Source: Kaistella flava (ex Peng et al. 2021)
Lineage (GTDB): Bacteria; Bacteroidota; Bacteroidia; Flavobacteriales; Weeksellaceae
Reading direction: 5' to 3'
Assembly (NCBI RefSeq): GCF_015191005.1
Contig: NZ_CP040442.1
Location: 3,348,001-3,412,000, forward strand
DNA length: 64,000 bases
Under the pieces are notes generated by a model. It was given only the letters and a program-made list of their open reading frames with translations, ran no database searches and had not been told where the DNA came from. Positions 53,336 through 62,840 of the stretch are shown here, in pieces; position 1 is the stretch's first letter; every line of letters starts with the position of its first letter. The translations under genes were made by a program, and so were the position numbers.

Positions 53336-53713
53336 ATGGAAGTAAATGACATTTCATTTGAAAACCTGCCAAGAGCAGTTGCGCATCTGGTTAGCGAAAT
53401 AGCGGAAATTAAATTTCTTGTAGAAAGAAAAGAAATCCCTCCAATTCCTCAAAAAAGAATTCCAATAGACATTGTAGAAGCTTGCCGAATTATCGGTAAA
53501 GCGAAACCTACAGTTTACACGCTTGTGCGGAAAAGATTGATTCCCTGCTATAAAAATGGTAAGAAAATCTATTTTTTTGAAGACGAGTTATTGGAATGGA
53601 TTACTAAAGGGAAGAAGAAAACACTTCAGGAGATTCAGTCTGAAGCCGAAGTTAATTTTAAAAAAAATTGTAAAAAGGTAGTAGGGGAGTTTAATCAAAA
53701 TCTACAAAAATGA
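53336..53713 (+). CDS. Excisionase-like helix-turn-helix protein
   Basis: 125 residues. N-terminal coiled segment, then a MerR/excisionase winged HTH: IDIVEACRIIGKAKPTVYTL (about 43-62), VRKRLIPCYKNGKKIYFFEDELLEW (wing, given here by parts: RKRLIPCY, KKIYFFEDEL). A Lys-rich C-terminal tail follows. Such small proteins act as recombination directionality factors or repressors in Bacteroidota elements. Its stop overlaps the helicase start by four bases, coupling the two. Confidence 0.78.
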   Translation: MEVNDISFENLPRAVAHLVSEIAEIKFLVERKEIPPIPQKRIPIDIVEACRIIGKAKPTVYTLVRKRLIPCYKNGKKIYFFEDELLEWITKGKKKTLQEIQSEAEVNFKKNCKKVVGEFNQNLQK

Positions 53714-54939
53714 GTAAAAAAATCCCCTATATAAGAGTTGGAACCACTTACTATAAAATAATAGAAAGGCCACTGATTTCTGGAGATAAGACCTCTGTTT
53801 TGGTTCGTTGGAATAGAGAAACGATCGTTGCTGATCACGGAAAATCTTTTCTTTCATCCATCCCAAAATATGATGGCTTTTGCTGTATTCCTGAACATTT
53901 AGATTATCAACAGATAGTACATGGTTTCTATAATATTTACAATGAAATTCCATTTTCTCCTTCATCTGACAATGGAAACTTGAAAAACTCAATCCCTTTT
54001 TCTTTGAATTTTGTGCAGCATATTTTCGGTGAACAATTTCAATTGGGTTTGGATTATTTGAAAATACTATTGCAATATCCTACTCAAATCCTCCCGATTC
54101 TCTGTCTGGTTAGTAAAGAAAGATCTACTGGTAAATCAACTTTCATAAAATGGCTAAGAGAAATTTTCGGGTTGAATATGACTTACATTAAAGGAGATTC
54201 GTTCGGAAGTCAATTTAATAGTGATTGGGCAGCAATGTTAGTTGTGGCAATCGACGAAGTGTTCTTTGATAAAAAAGAAATTACGGAAAGATTAAAATAC
54301 CTATCGACAACCAACAAGGACAAATTGGAAGCAAAAGGAAAAGACAGAGAAGAGATTGATTTTTTCGCCAAGTTTATTTTGTGTTCCAATAACGAAGAAA
54401 ATTTTATTCAAATTGATGAAAATGAAATCAGGTTCTGGATTCTAAAAATTAATCCTATAAAAACTGAAAATACCGAATTTCTAAATAATCTTATTTCAGA
54501 AATCCCTCATTTCCTTCAGTTTTTAATTGAAAGACCATTTTCAACTCAGAAAAAAACTAGGATGTGGTTTTCTGCTGAGGAGATCAGAACAAAAGCACTT
54601 CAAAAATTAGTTTTCAAGAATAACAATAAGTTAGAATCGAAGATTATTGAATTGCTGTATGAGTTTTTTGAAAGCAACGACGACGAAGAAATTAATGTCG
54701 TTCCGCAAGATCTACTGAATATGATGAACAGAATGTTCAGGCCAACATACTGGACGAGAAATGACATCCGAAATGTCTTAAAAGAAACCTGGAAATTAAA
54801 TCCACAAAATAATGGCTTAACCTACATCAGATACGACATTGATTTTGCGGGAATATTTTATCAAAATAATTCAGTTGGACGATTTTTCACCATAAAAAAA
54901 GATTTTGTTCTTCAAAAATATGTTGAAATGTTGAATTAA
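53710..54939 (+). CDS. SF3-type primase-helicase (DUF5906-like)
   Basis: 409 residues. A central AAA-like ATPase: Walker A SKERSTGKSTFIKW (about 137-150), acidic Walker B-like VVAIDEVFFDKKE (about 178-190), and a sensor-like FILCSNNEENF. This matches superfamily 3 helicases (DUF5906) that replicate mobile elements. The C-terminal part (about 300-409) is helical. It is followed by a 221-base iteron-rich gap, the probable origin on which it acts, and then the Toprim primase gene. Confidence 0.8.
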   Translation: MSKKIPYIRVGTTYYKIIERPLISGDKTSVLVRWNRETIVADHGKSFLSSIPKYDGFCCIPEHLDYQQIVHGFYNIYNEIPFSPSSDNGNLKNSIPFSLNFVQHIFGEQFQLGLDYLKILLQYPTQILPILCLVSKERSTGKSTFIKWLREIFGLNMTYIKGDSFGSQFNSDWAAMLVVAIDEVFFDKKEITERLKYLSTTNKDKLEAKGKDREEIDFFAKFILCSNNEENFIQIDENEIRFWILKINPIKTENTEFLNNLISEIPHFLQFLIERPFSTQKKTRMWFSAEEIRTKALQKLVFKNNNKLESKIIELLYEFFESNDDEEINVVPQDLLNMMNRMFRPTYWTRNDIRNVLKETWKLNPQNNGLTYIRYDIDFAGIFYQNNSVGRFFTIKKDFVLQKYVEMLN

Positions 54940-54970
54940 TTGATAATGAAAATAAAATCAAGTAGTTAAG

Positions 54971-55115
54971 TCTCAACAAAATCCTCAACAAACTTTTCAA
55001 CCCAACTTTTTGTTGAACGTTTGTTGAGCGATAAAAGTCAAGTTTGTTGAATTGTTGAGCTTTTGTTGAGAGAGTATATTGTTTTATATCAACAAGTTAA
55101 AATGTTTTCTCAACA
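54971..55115. repeat. Cluster of TCAACA/TGTTGA iterons, candidate replication origin
   Basis: Nine copies of the 6-mer in 145 bases: TCAACA at 54973, 54985, 55089 and 55110, and its complement TGTTGA at 55011, 55022, 55045, 55053 and 55064. Most are extended to CTCAACAAA or TTTGTTGAG. One pair forms a nested inverted repeat (CTCAACAAAC...TTCAAC...GTTGAA-C-GTTTGTTGAG, 54984-55028). The region lies between the helicase and primase genes and is AT-rich with no ORF. Confidence 0.6.
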
Positions 55116-55160
55116 AATTAACAAAAAATCAGATTAATCAAACCCAGAAATTTCACAACT

Positions 55161-56039
55161 ATGAATTGCAAACAATTTAATACAATATTGTTGGAAGAAG
55201 TCCTGCTTTCTCTCGGACACCTTCCCACAAAACAATCGGAAAAAGAAGCGTGGTATCTCAATCCATTTTCCAAAGAAAACCATGCCTCTTTTAAACTTAA
55301 TAAAAGTCTCAATATTTGGTATTTATTTTCAGACGGAATCGGCGGAAACAACATCGATTTTATGAAGAGATATTTAAATACTTCGATAAGCGAGATTTTA
55401 GATTGGACAGAAAATCAAAATTTTTCTTCTTTTCAAAATCACAGAATTCCAAACCGAAAATTAGAAAATCTTGATAAAACTTATGATATAACTGAAGTAA
55501 AAAATATTCAACATCCTGCACTTTTTGAATATTTGAGAGAAAGGAGAGTAGAAAATCAAACTGAATTTTTAAATGAAATTCATTACCGAATGAACGATAA
55601 AAATTATTTTGGAATAGGTTTTAAAAATGATTCTGATGGATACGAAATCCGGAACGCTTATTCTAAAATCTGTTTGGGTAAAAAAGACATTTCAACCATA
55701 AATAATGGCTCCAATTCAATCCGAATATTCGAAGGCTTCTTTGACTTTCTTTCCTTTAAAAATGTAGAAAAATTTTTAGAAAAAGAACCTTCAGATTATA
55801 TCATTTTGAATTCAGTTTCAATGGTAAATAAAATAAAAAATAATCTAGGTAATTATCAAAATATTGAACTTTATTTTGATAATGATGGAGCAGGAAATCA
55901 TGCCGTTGAAATGATAAAAAGTAAAAATGAAAAGGCAAAAGATTGTCGGATTTTATATTCAAGTTTTAAAGATTTGAATGATTGGTTAATTCATAAAAAG
56001 CCGTCGAATGAAAGGCAATTGAAATGCAGGAGAAGGTGA
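55161..56039 (+). CDS. Toprim-domain primase-like protein
   Basis: 292 residues. The N-terminal part resembles a DnaG-type zinc-binding domain (WYLNPFSKENHASFKLNKS, WYLFSDGIGGNNIDF, about 29-62) but lacks the cysteines. A C-terminal Toprim domain carries IFEGFFDFLSFK (Glu about 190) and YFDNDGAGNHAVEM (DxD about 240-242), the metal-binding residues. Likely primes element replication together with the SF3 helicase. Located 45 bases after the iteron cluster. Confidence 0.8.
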   Translation: MNCKQFNTILLEEVLLSLGHLPTKQSEKEAWYLNPFSKENHASFKLNKSLNIWYLFSDGIGGNNIDFMKRYLNTSISEILDWTENQNFSSFQNHRIPNRKLENLDKTYDITEVKNIQHPALFEYLRERRVENQTEFLNEIHYRMNDKNYFGIGFKNDSDGYEIRNAYSKICLGKKDISTINNGSNSIRIFEGFFDFLSFKNVEKFLEKEPSDYIILNSVSMVNKIKNNLGNYQNIELYFDNDGAGNHAVEMIKSKNEKAKDCRILYSSFKDLNDWLIHKKPSNERQLKCRRR

Positions 56040-56284
56040 TTGAAATAATAGCAGATAAAAATAATTTTTAAAAATTGTATGAGGTTTAAACCTGTGTTCT
56101 TTTTACTCAGGTGCAACCTACAATAACCTGCGTAAAACAAATTCCGGTTAAATATGGTAGGATGGTAGTGCAAAAAGTACCCAATGTTTACAAAAAGCGT
56201 TGGACGCTATTTTGTAAAAATGGGATTTTTTGATTTCTTCCTATCGTCAGAAATACAATTGAAATAAAATAATAGAAGCATAAA
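56040..56284. other. Candidate oriT region upstream of the mobilization genes
   Basis: 245 bases without genes. A long hairpin at 56180-56224 has arms CCCA-atg-TTTACAAAA-AGCGT and ACGCT-ATTTTGTAAA-aa-TGGG around TGG. A palindrome AGGTTTAAACCT lies at 56082-56093, and ACCTG...CAGGT arms at 56092-56115. Such structures beside mob genes are typical of transfer origins; the nick site is not identified. Confidence 0.5.
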
Positions 56285-56743
56285 ATGGAAAATAGAAATA
56301 ATGATTTTTTAAAGAATATAATCACAAAATCAACGGAGCAAAAAATGCAAAAAGTTGCTGCTGAAAAAAGAAAAAAATACTTCCAAGATTTAGGCAGAAA
56401 AGGTGGTTTGAAAAAGAAAAATAATTCTCAATTGGGAAAAATAATTTCATTCAGATTACCTGATTTTGAATATGAAGAAAGCTTAAAAAAAGCGCAAAAA
56501 TACAACCTAAAATTATCAACTTATTCAAGAATGGTTCACCTTGAAAAGGAACTTAAAATCAAGGAATATCAGACTGATGATATACTACTTCAATATGCAA
56601 ATAACTCTAAAAAGATTACCAATCTTTTGCGTCATCGAGAGTGGAGTGTGTTCAAAAATAAGAAAGAAATTTTAGATAAAATTGAAACTACAAATGATTT
56701 AATGTATCAATATTTATATTCAAAAATGCATACAAATGAATAA
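56285..56743 (+). CDS. MobC-like mobilization accessory protein
   Basis: 152 residues, strongly basic N-terminus (KKRKKYFQDLGRKGGLKKKN) then SFRLPDFEYEESLKKAQKYN and LKLSTYSRMVHLEKEL, the ribbon-helix-helix-like pattern of relaxosome accessory (MobC/BmgB type) proteins. It is expected to bind oriT and help the relaxase nick. Its 3' end overlaps the relaxase start by eight bases. The candidate oriT hairpin lies directly upstream. Confidence 0.75.
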   Translation: MENRNNDFLKNIITKSTEQKMQKVAAEKRKKYFQDLGRKGGLKKKNNSQLGKIISFRLPDFEYEESLKKAQKYNLKLSTYSRMVHLEKELKIKEYQTDDILLQYANNSKKITNLLRHREWSVFKNKKEILDKIETTNDLMYQYLYSKMHTNE

Positions 56744-58538
56744 TTCCGCAACAACTAGAGCTATTTCAAAAATCGCTTTAGAATATAATGGGAATGACAA
56801 AGGAATGGCGATTGGTGCAGCTTCTAATTTTCTTTTGAGTAGCAATCCAGAACATCAATACCAGGAAATGAAAACCGTTGCAGATAGAAATTCAAATGTA
56901 AAAAAGTGGGCTTTGACTGGCTATATTTCTCCACCGAATGAAATTACAAAACCTTTGTCAGATGAAGAATTAACTGAAATTGCAATTGAAGCGTTGTATA
57001 AAATTGGAGTAACCGACAAAAACCAATACCGCTTGGATATCCACAACAGCACGAAGCAGAAACACATTCATTTCATTGCGAATCGGATTGACATCAATGG
57101 AAAGTGTACCGTAAAAGCGCACGATGTTGGAAAGCGATTCGGTGATGCGATTCGGCAAATTTGCAAGGAGAGAAATCTAAAAACTGACGTTGAGATTGGA
57201 ATTGATAAGAAAGCATTTATGATGAAAAATCTTACTGACAGTTTGAAATGCTCCAATAGTTTTGATGAACTAATTTCAGAAATGAAGAAAAGAGGCTTTG
57301 TAACTGAACTTTCTAAAAATGAAAAGATTGGAATTTCGGGAATGCGAATTATTTTGAAGAGCGATATCAATCATCAAACCCAGCGAAAATACAAACCAGG
57401 ATATAAACTTTCGGAGATTTCTTCAACACTCAAAATTGCTGAGATCAAAATTTTTTTTGATTTAAAAAATATCGTGGATCAGCAATTAAAAGCATTTTGT
57501 AGTTTGAAAGAACTGCGGGAAAGTTTGTACCGAGAAGGATGGGCAATAAAAGTTCAGTATAAAACCGAATTCAGACCAAATCAAAAGAATGAAGTTCAGG
57601 ATGTCTGGATCAAAAGACGGGAAGTTACAACTGGAAGCAAAGATAAAGATGGCTTTTTTTATAATAAATACGATGGTTTTTCTCTTTCTGCAATTGGTGT
57701 CGATTATCAAAACATTGAAAATTTAGTAAATATTGTCGCACAATCATCAGTTTTTTCTGCCAGTAACAAGAATGAAAATGTATTAGAGATTGCTTTGGAC
57801 GCAGTCGAAGACGTTCTAAAGCCAAATTATGTTTCACAAGCGGAAGATGAATGGTGGAAAAAGAAGAAAAAATTAAACGATAAATCAAAATTAATAACAA
57901 TGGAAAACAATGATCAATTTGAAGAATCTAAATCTGATGGTTTCGAACTTTTAGAGAATGTAATTAAATCAAATGAGGAGAATATAAAATCAAATAATGA
58001 TAGAATTGAAAATTATTCAAAATTAGCATTTGCGTTCGAGGATCATTTTAATATGATGGGTCAGACACAATTGGATTTTGAAGCGGTTGGCGAAATCTAC
58101 AAAGAGGCAATGAAATTTCATGAATTAGAATCTGTAAAAAGAACTGAATTTTTACAAAATATTCCAACCACAATCGAAGCGGCTCTTTCACCAGAAACAG
58201 TAGGATATTTTGAAAAGATAGATTCAAAAATAAAAGAAATGAAAACCTTAACATGGTTCGGATTAGGGACGATGGTTTTAGGAATTATGATTTTAGTTAT
58301 TTCTATCAACTTTGCTACGAACTGGTATAAAGAAAGTATTCGATCAAAAAGTGAGCTTCGTGCAGATATTTTAAATAAAATTGCTGGTGAAGGGAAAAAA
58401 ATATATGATGAAAGTGAGGTTAACACTTTGAGTGAAAATACTAAATTGATGCAATTATGGATTAAGAATAATCCTAAAAAAGCAGAAGATTTTTTAAGGT
58501 TTAAAGATGGGTATGATGCGAGTAAAACTGGAAAATAA
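56736..58538 (+). CDS. Relaxase (MobA/BmgA-like) with C-terminal membrane helix
   Basis: 600 residues. The N-terminal relaxase domain (about 1-180) has the catalytic-tyrosine region and the metal-binding HxH motif KHIHFIANRID (about 109-115). A middle domain (about 190-360) contains RKYKPGYKLSEI and a WAIKVQYKTEF segment. The C-terminal part is coiled (about 395-500) and ends with a clear membrane helix (about 508-532, TMVLGIMILVISINFA) and a short tail, unusual for a relaxase and suggesting inner-membrane anchoring near the coupling protein. It nicks oriT and pilots DNA during conjugative mobilization. The last gene of the mob unit. Confidence 0.82.
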   Translation: MNNSATTRAISKIALEYNGNDKGMAIGAASNFLLSSNPEHQYQEMKTVADRNSNVKKWALTGYISPPNEITKPLSDEELTEIAIEALYKIGVTDKNQYRLDIHNSTKQKHIHFIANRIDINGKCTVKAHDVGKRFGDAIRQICKERNLKTDVEIGIDKKAFMMKNLTDSLKCSNSFDELISEMKKRGFVTELSKNEKIGISGMRIILKSDINHQTQRKYKPGYKLSEISSTLKIAEIKIFFDLKNIVDQQLKAFCSLKELRESLYREGWAIKVQYKTEFRPNQKNEVQDVWIKRREVTTGSKDKDGFFYNKYDGFSLSAIGVDYQNIENLVNIVAQSSVFSASNKNENVLEIALDAVEDVLKPNYVSQAEDEWWKKKKKLNDKSKLITMENNDQFEESKSDGFELLENVIKSNEENIKSNNDRIENYSKLAFAFEDHFNMMGQTQLDFEAVGEIYKEAMKFHELESVKRTEFLQNIPTTIEAALSPETVGYFEKIDSKIKEMKTLTWFGLGTMVLGIMILVISINFATNWYKESIRSKSELRADILNKIAGEGKKIYDESEVNTLSENTKLMQLWIKNNPKKAEDFLRFKDGYDASKTGK

Positions 58539-58645
58539 GTACAATATTCCTAAAGTATAAAGAAGTTGATTAATAGTGATTGAACGCTTAATATTTTTTG
58601 ATTTCTTTTGGTTATATTTAACATCTCAAAAAACTTTAATACCTA

Positions 58646-61600
58646 ATGAAATTCAACGAAGATTCACGAGTTAAAATACCCGCTTTGCTGCATTTGCTGC
58701 GATTAGGTTATCAATATATTCCACTAAATCAACAAAATAGAATTGAGGATAATAATATTTTTTCTGAAATTTTCATTGCACAAATTTCAAAAATAAATGG
58801 AATAACGGAAGAAGAAGCAAAACGTGTTTTAGACGACATTAATCTTGAATTGGATTATGAAGATTTAGGGAAAAAGTTTTATGAACGATTGGTTGCCACT
58901 TCAGGAGTTAAATTAATTGATTTTGAGGATTTTAATAATAATAGTTTTCATATTACGACAGAATTAAGTTGTAAAGCAGGCGATGAAGAATTTCGACCAG
59001 ATATTACAGTTTTAATTAATGGTTTGCCTTTCGCATTTATTGAAGTTAAAAAACCACATAATAAAGAAGGGGTAATTAATGAACGTAACCGAATCAATAC
59101 TCGTTTTAAAAACAAACAATTTCGTCGTTTTGTAAATATTTCTCAATTGTTGGTTTTCTCTAATAATATGGAATATGAAGACGGAATTGTGGAGCCAATT
59201 TTTGGCGCATTTTATGCAACGCCGTCTTATGAACAAGTCAATTTTAATTATTTCAGAGAAGATTTAGATTATCCTGTAAAGCAAACTTTGGGAATTATTG
59301 ACGAAAAAACGGAGAATGATTTACTAAAAGACAATAATTTAGTTGTCATAAAAAATAGCCCTGAATATATTACCAATAAACAAGAAAATACGCCAACCAA
59401 CCGAATTTTAAGTTCGTTATTTAGTAAAGAAAGGTTGCAGTTTATTCTGCGTTATTCGATCGCTTATGTAGAGGAAGAAAATACAGGCAAAATTTCTTAC
59501 CAAAAACACATTATGCGTTATCCGCAAATTTTTGCAACGCAAGCCATTGCCGCAAAATTGGAAGCAGGACAAAACAAAGGGATCATTTGGCATACACAAG
59601 GTTCGGGGAAAACGGCTTTGGCATTTTTTAATGTAAAACATCTTACAGATTTCTATTCCAAAAAAGGAATAATTCCTAAGTTTTATTTTATTGTAGATCG
59701 TATTGATTTGCTTATTCAAGCTTCGAGTGAATTTAATAATCGCGGATTAAAGGTCAATTCTGTTAATTCTAAACAAGATTTTATCAAAGATTTACAGGTT
59801 ATTGGTGCGTTGCATAATGACAGTGGAGTGCCAGAAATTACCGTGGTTAATATTCAGAAATTTTCGGAAGATGCGACAGTTTTTAAAAATATAGAGTATG
59901 ATATTAATGTTCAACGGGTTTATTTTTTAGATGAAGCGCACAGAAGTTATAATCCTAAAGGAAATTATTTAGCAAATCTGATTAATTCAGATAGAAATGC
60001 GGTAATTATTGCTTTAACAGGAACTCCGCTGCTGAAAGAAGTGGCTAAAGAATATGATTCTAAAATGCTTTTCGGTAATTATTTTCACAAATATTACTAC
60101 AATATGTCCATCGCAGATGGTTATACTCTGCGTTTGATTCGGGAACAAATTGAAGGAAACTTCAAGATAGAAATGAAAGAGGTGATGGATCAAATTAAAG
60201 TTTTACAAGGCGATATTACGACCCGAAATATTTATGCACATCCTAAATTTGCAGAACCTTTGTTGGATTATATTACCAAAGATTTAATCAAATTCAGAAA
60301 AGATTTAGAAGATACTACTTTAGGTGGTTTAGTGGTTTGTGATTCTGCAGATCAAGCGAAAGAATTGTTTCGATTGTTCCAAGAAAAATATGGTGAGCAA
60401 GAAACGGATGCAAGTTTATTGATGGTTGCTGAGCCAAGAGCAAGATATGGACGAGATGAAGAAGTTAAACTGACTTCAGCTTTAATTCTTCACGATGAAA
60501 ATGACAAATCTATTCGTAAAGAATTAATCAATGCTTACAAAAAAGCTAAAGTTGATATTCTGTTTGTTTATAATATGTTGCTGACAGGTTTTGATGCGAA
60601 GCGTTTGAAAAAATTGTATTTGGCGCGAGTAATTCAAGATCACAATTTATTGCAAACATTGACAAGAGTTAATCGCCCTTACAAAAAATATCAGTACGGC
60701 TACGTTGTTGATTTTGCGGATATTTCCAAGGCATTCGATCGTACCAATAAATTGTATTTTGATGAATTGCAAGATCAGCTTGGCGATGAAATGGAAATGT
60801 ATTCTTACTTATTCAAAACAGAAGAAGAAATCCAGCAAGAGATTAAAGAAATAAAAGAAACGCTATTTCATTACGACACCCAAAATAGAGAACTTTTCTC
60901 CCAACAGATTGCACAAATTAACGATAAGAGTAAGCTTACACAATTAATAAAAGCGTTAAGAACTGCCAAAGAATTAAAGAATATTATTGCCGTAAATGGT
61001 TATGAAGCTTTGGATGGAATTGCGGATTTTGAAATTTGGAATCGATTATTAATTGAAGCTCAAGGCAGATTGGATAATCTTAATTTTGTAGAAAGTATTG
61101 GTAATGAAGAAGCTTCAAAAAATTTATTGAATACTGCCCTAGAAGATATTATTTTTCAATTCATTAAAGTTGATGAGAGCGAATTGGTATTGGCAGATGA
61201 GTTTAAAAATATCTTACGCAAAGCACGAGAATCATTACAAAATAATTTTGATCAATTCGATCCTCAGTTTGTAACTTTAAGACAAGAATTAGAAAGAATT
61301 TTCAAGAAGAAAAACCTGAGCGAAATCAATCAATCTGATATGATTGAAAATATGCATCTTCTGCAAAAATTATACGATCAAGCCAAAGAACTTAATCGTA
61401 AGAATGCTTTACTAAAAGCCAAATACGAAAACGATGAAAAATACTCCAGAATCCATAAACGACTGAGCGAAAAAGGAGATCTTAATGCCAAAGAAATGCA
61501 ATTACACAAGGCATTGATGCAAGTAAAGCAACAGGTTGATGACAAACTGGAAGGACAAGAAGATTTGATTAAAAATGAAGCATTTTTTAAACGTTATCTT

Positions 61601-61720
61601 TTACAATTGGTGGTGCAAGAATTTAAGAAAAAAGAGCAAATCGAAATGGATCAAGCAATGAAAAACAATATTAGTAATTTAATAGCAAACGAATATTTGC
61701 AACAATTTCAATACAGATGA
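58646..61720 (+). CDS. hsdR: Type I restriction endonuclease subunit R (HsdR)
   Basis: 1024 residues. The N-terminal nuclease domain is PD-(D/E)XK type (DITVLINGLPFAFIEVKKP, catalytic D...ExK about 118-135). The translocase motor is a DEAD-like SF2 helicase with Walker A HTQGSGKTALAFF (about 316-328), motif II LDEAHRSYN (about 427-435) and motif III ALTGTPLL. The C-terminal helical domain (about 750-1024) binds the methylase. It cuts unmethylated DNA far from the recognition site. The stop overlaps the next start by four bases. Confidence 0.93.
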   Translation: MKFNEDSRVKIPALLHLLRLGYQYIPLNQQNRIEDNNIFSEIFIAQISKINGITEEEAKRVLDDINLELDYEDLGKKFYERLVATSGVKLIDFEDFNNNSFHITTELSCKAGDEEFRPDITVLINGLPFAFIEVKKPHNKEGVINERNRINTRFKNKQFRRFVNISQLLVFSNNMEYEDGIVEPIFGAFYATPSYEQVNFNYFREDLDYPVKQTLGIIDEKTENDLLKDNNLVVIKNSPEYITNKQENTPTNRILSSLFSKERLQFILRYSIAYVEEENTGKISYQKHIMRYPQIFATQAIAAKLEAGQNKGIIWHTQGSGKTALAFFNVKHLTDFYSKKGIIPKFYFIVDRIDLLIQASSEFNNRGLKVNSVNSKQDFIKDLQVIGALHNDSGVPEITVVNIQKFSEDATVFKNIEYDINVQRVYFLDEAHRSYNPKGNYLANLINSDRNAVIIALTGTPLLKEVAKEYDSKMLFGNYFHKYYYNMSIADGYTLRLIREQIEGNFKIEMKEVMDQIKVLQGDITTRNIYAHPKFAEPLLDYITKDLIKFRKDLEDTTLGGLVVCDSADQAKELFRLFQEKYGEQETDASLLMVAEPRARYGRDEEVKLTSALILHDENDKSIRKELINAYKKAKVDILFVYNMLLTGFDAKRLKKLYLARVIQDHNLLQTLTRVNRPYKKYQYGYVVDFADISKAFDRTNKLYFDELQDQLGDEMEMYSYLFKTEEEIQQEIKEIKETLFHYDTQNRELFSQQIAQINDKSKLTQLIKALRTAKELKNIIAVNGYEALDGIADFEIWNRLLIEAQGRLDNLNFVESIGNEEASKNLLNTALEDIIFQFIKVDESELVLADEFKNILRKARESLQNNFDQFDPQFVTLRQELERIFKKKNLSEINQSDMIENMHLLQKLYDQAKELNRKNALLKAKYENDEKYSRIHKRLSEKGDLNAKEMQLHKALMQVKQQVDDKLEGQEDLIKNEAFFKRYLLQLVVQEFKKKEQIEMDQAMKNNISNLIANEYLQQFQYR

Positions 61721-62832
61721 AAATGACGCAAATAACTGCACCAAATATTTTTAAGTATGCAACTAAAGAATTATCCCAAGATGCTTTTTTATGTTGGTTA
61801 TTTTCATTCGCAGCAAAGAAATACGATAATTCTGAATTTAAACAATTACACTTGCTATCGTTAGATATATTATACCAATTCATAGGAGATGGTAAAATTG
61901 ATATAAGAGAAATCGAAGTAAAAAAACAAGTACACAAAATTGATATTTGGATTGAAATTAATTCAAATATATTAATAATTATAGAAGATAAAACGAATAG
62001 TGCTGCAGGCAAGGGTCAGCTAGAAAAGTATTATGATATTGCAACAGAATATTGTAACAGTAATAATTTTAATGATCCAATTTGTATATATTTTAAAACT
62101 GGAAACGAAGCTAAAAATGTTTTTTCTAAATCCAATGTTAATGGTAAATGGAAATATTTTTCATTAGAAGATTTACACAAAATTCTCCACATTTATCAAA
62201 AGCAAATTATTCATCCATATTTCCAGGACTTTTATCAATTAAATTTTGAAAGACTACAAGTAAAGTTAGAATTTGAAAAGTACATTTCAAAAGAAAATCA
62301 AAATGGTTTTAGAAACGATATTATTGAAGCCTTTTATACAAGATTAGAACAGGACGAAGTTTTTACAAATTGGAATTATAATGATAGTATTGGCAACAGA
62401 ACTTATTATTCAAATGACTACGTATTCGATTCCCAAAAAACGAACGTATATCTTCAGTTTGATCGATTAGACTTAAAGCTTAAAGTTGATCTGAATAAAT
62501 TAAGAGAGGAAAAAGGACCTTCTTACAAGAAATTTCAAAAAGAACTAAAAAAAAATAATATTGAATTGATATATAATGATTTAAGACATTTATTTTTAGA
62601 AGATCCTAAATTAAAAGAAAAAATAATAAGGCCAAAAAAGAGAGCCACCCACAACTTCCTAACTTTTGCTGTAATACCAATTGATCAATGGCTTTTTTTT
62701 AATTCGGATGGGAAAATGAATTATAAAAAATCTAAAGATAATATTGTAAAAATAAATAAGGACTTAAAAGTTTTCACAACAAGTAATCAAGACAGGATTT
62801 CAGCTATCGTAGAAGCTGGATTTATAAAATAA
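61717..62832 (+). CDS. PD-(D/E)XK nuclease inserted in the type I R-M operon
   Basis: 371 residues of the PDDEXK_4-like group. QDAFLCWLFSFAAKKY (about 21-36) is the family N-terminal motif. The active site is HKIDIWIEINSNILIIIEDK: Asp76 and Glu90-x-Lys92. The rest is a helical/beta mix without a further known domain. It overlaps hsdR by ATGA and is followed by hsdM after eight bases, so it is translationally coupled and likely works with the R-M system, perhaps as an additional defence nuclease. It is not a known core type I subunit. Confidence 0.75.
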   Translation: MKMTQITAPNIFKYATKELSQDAFLCWLFSFAAKKYDNSEFKQLHLLSLDILYQFIGDGKIDIREIEVKKQVHKIDIWIEINSNILIIIEDKTNSAAGKGQLEKYYDIATEYCNSNNFNDPICIYFKTGNEAKNVFSKSNVNGKWKYFSLEDLHKILHIYQKQIIHPYFQDFYQLNFERLQVKLEFEKYISKENQNGFRNDIIEAFYTRLEQDEVFTNWNYNDSIGNRTYYSNDYVFDSQKTNVYLQFDRLDLKLKVDLNKLREEKGPSYKKFQKELKKNNIELIYNDLRHLFLEDPKLKEKIIRPKKRATHNFLTFAVIPIDQWLFFNSDGKMNYKKSKDNIVKINKDLKVFTTSNQDRISAIVEAGFIK

Positions 62833-62840
62833 AAAATAAA

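Noticed and set aside
54971..55115. CRISPR array
   Set aside because: The repeated unit is only 6-10 bases, occurs in both orientations and with irregular spacing; it fits iterons, not a CRISPR.
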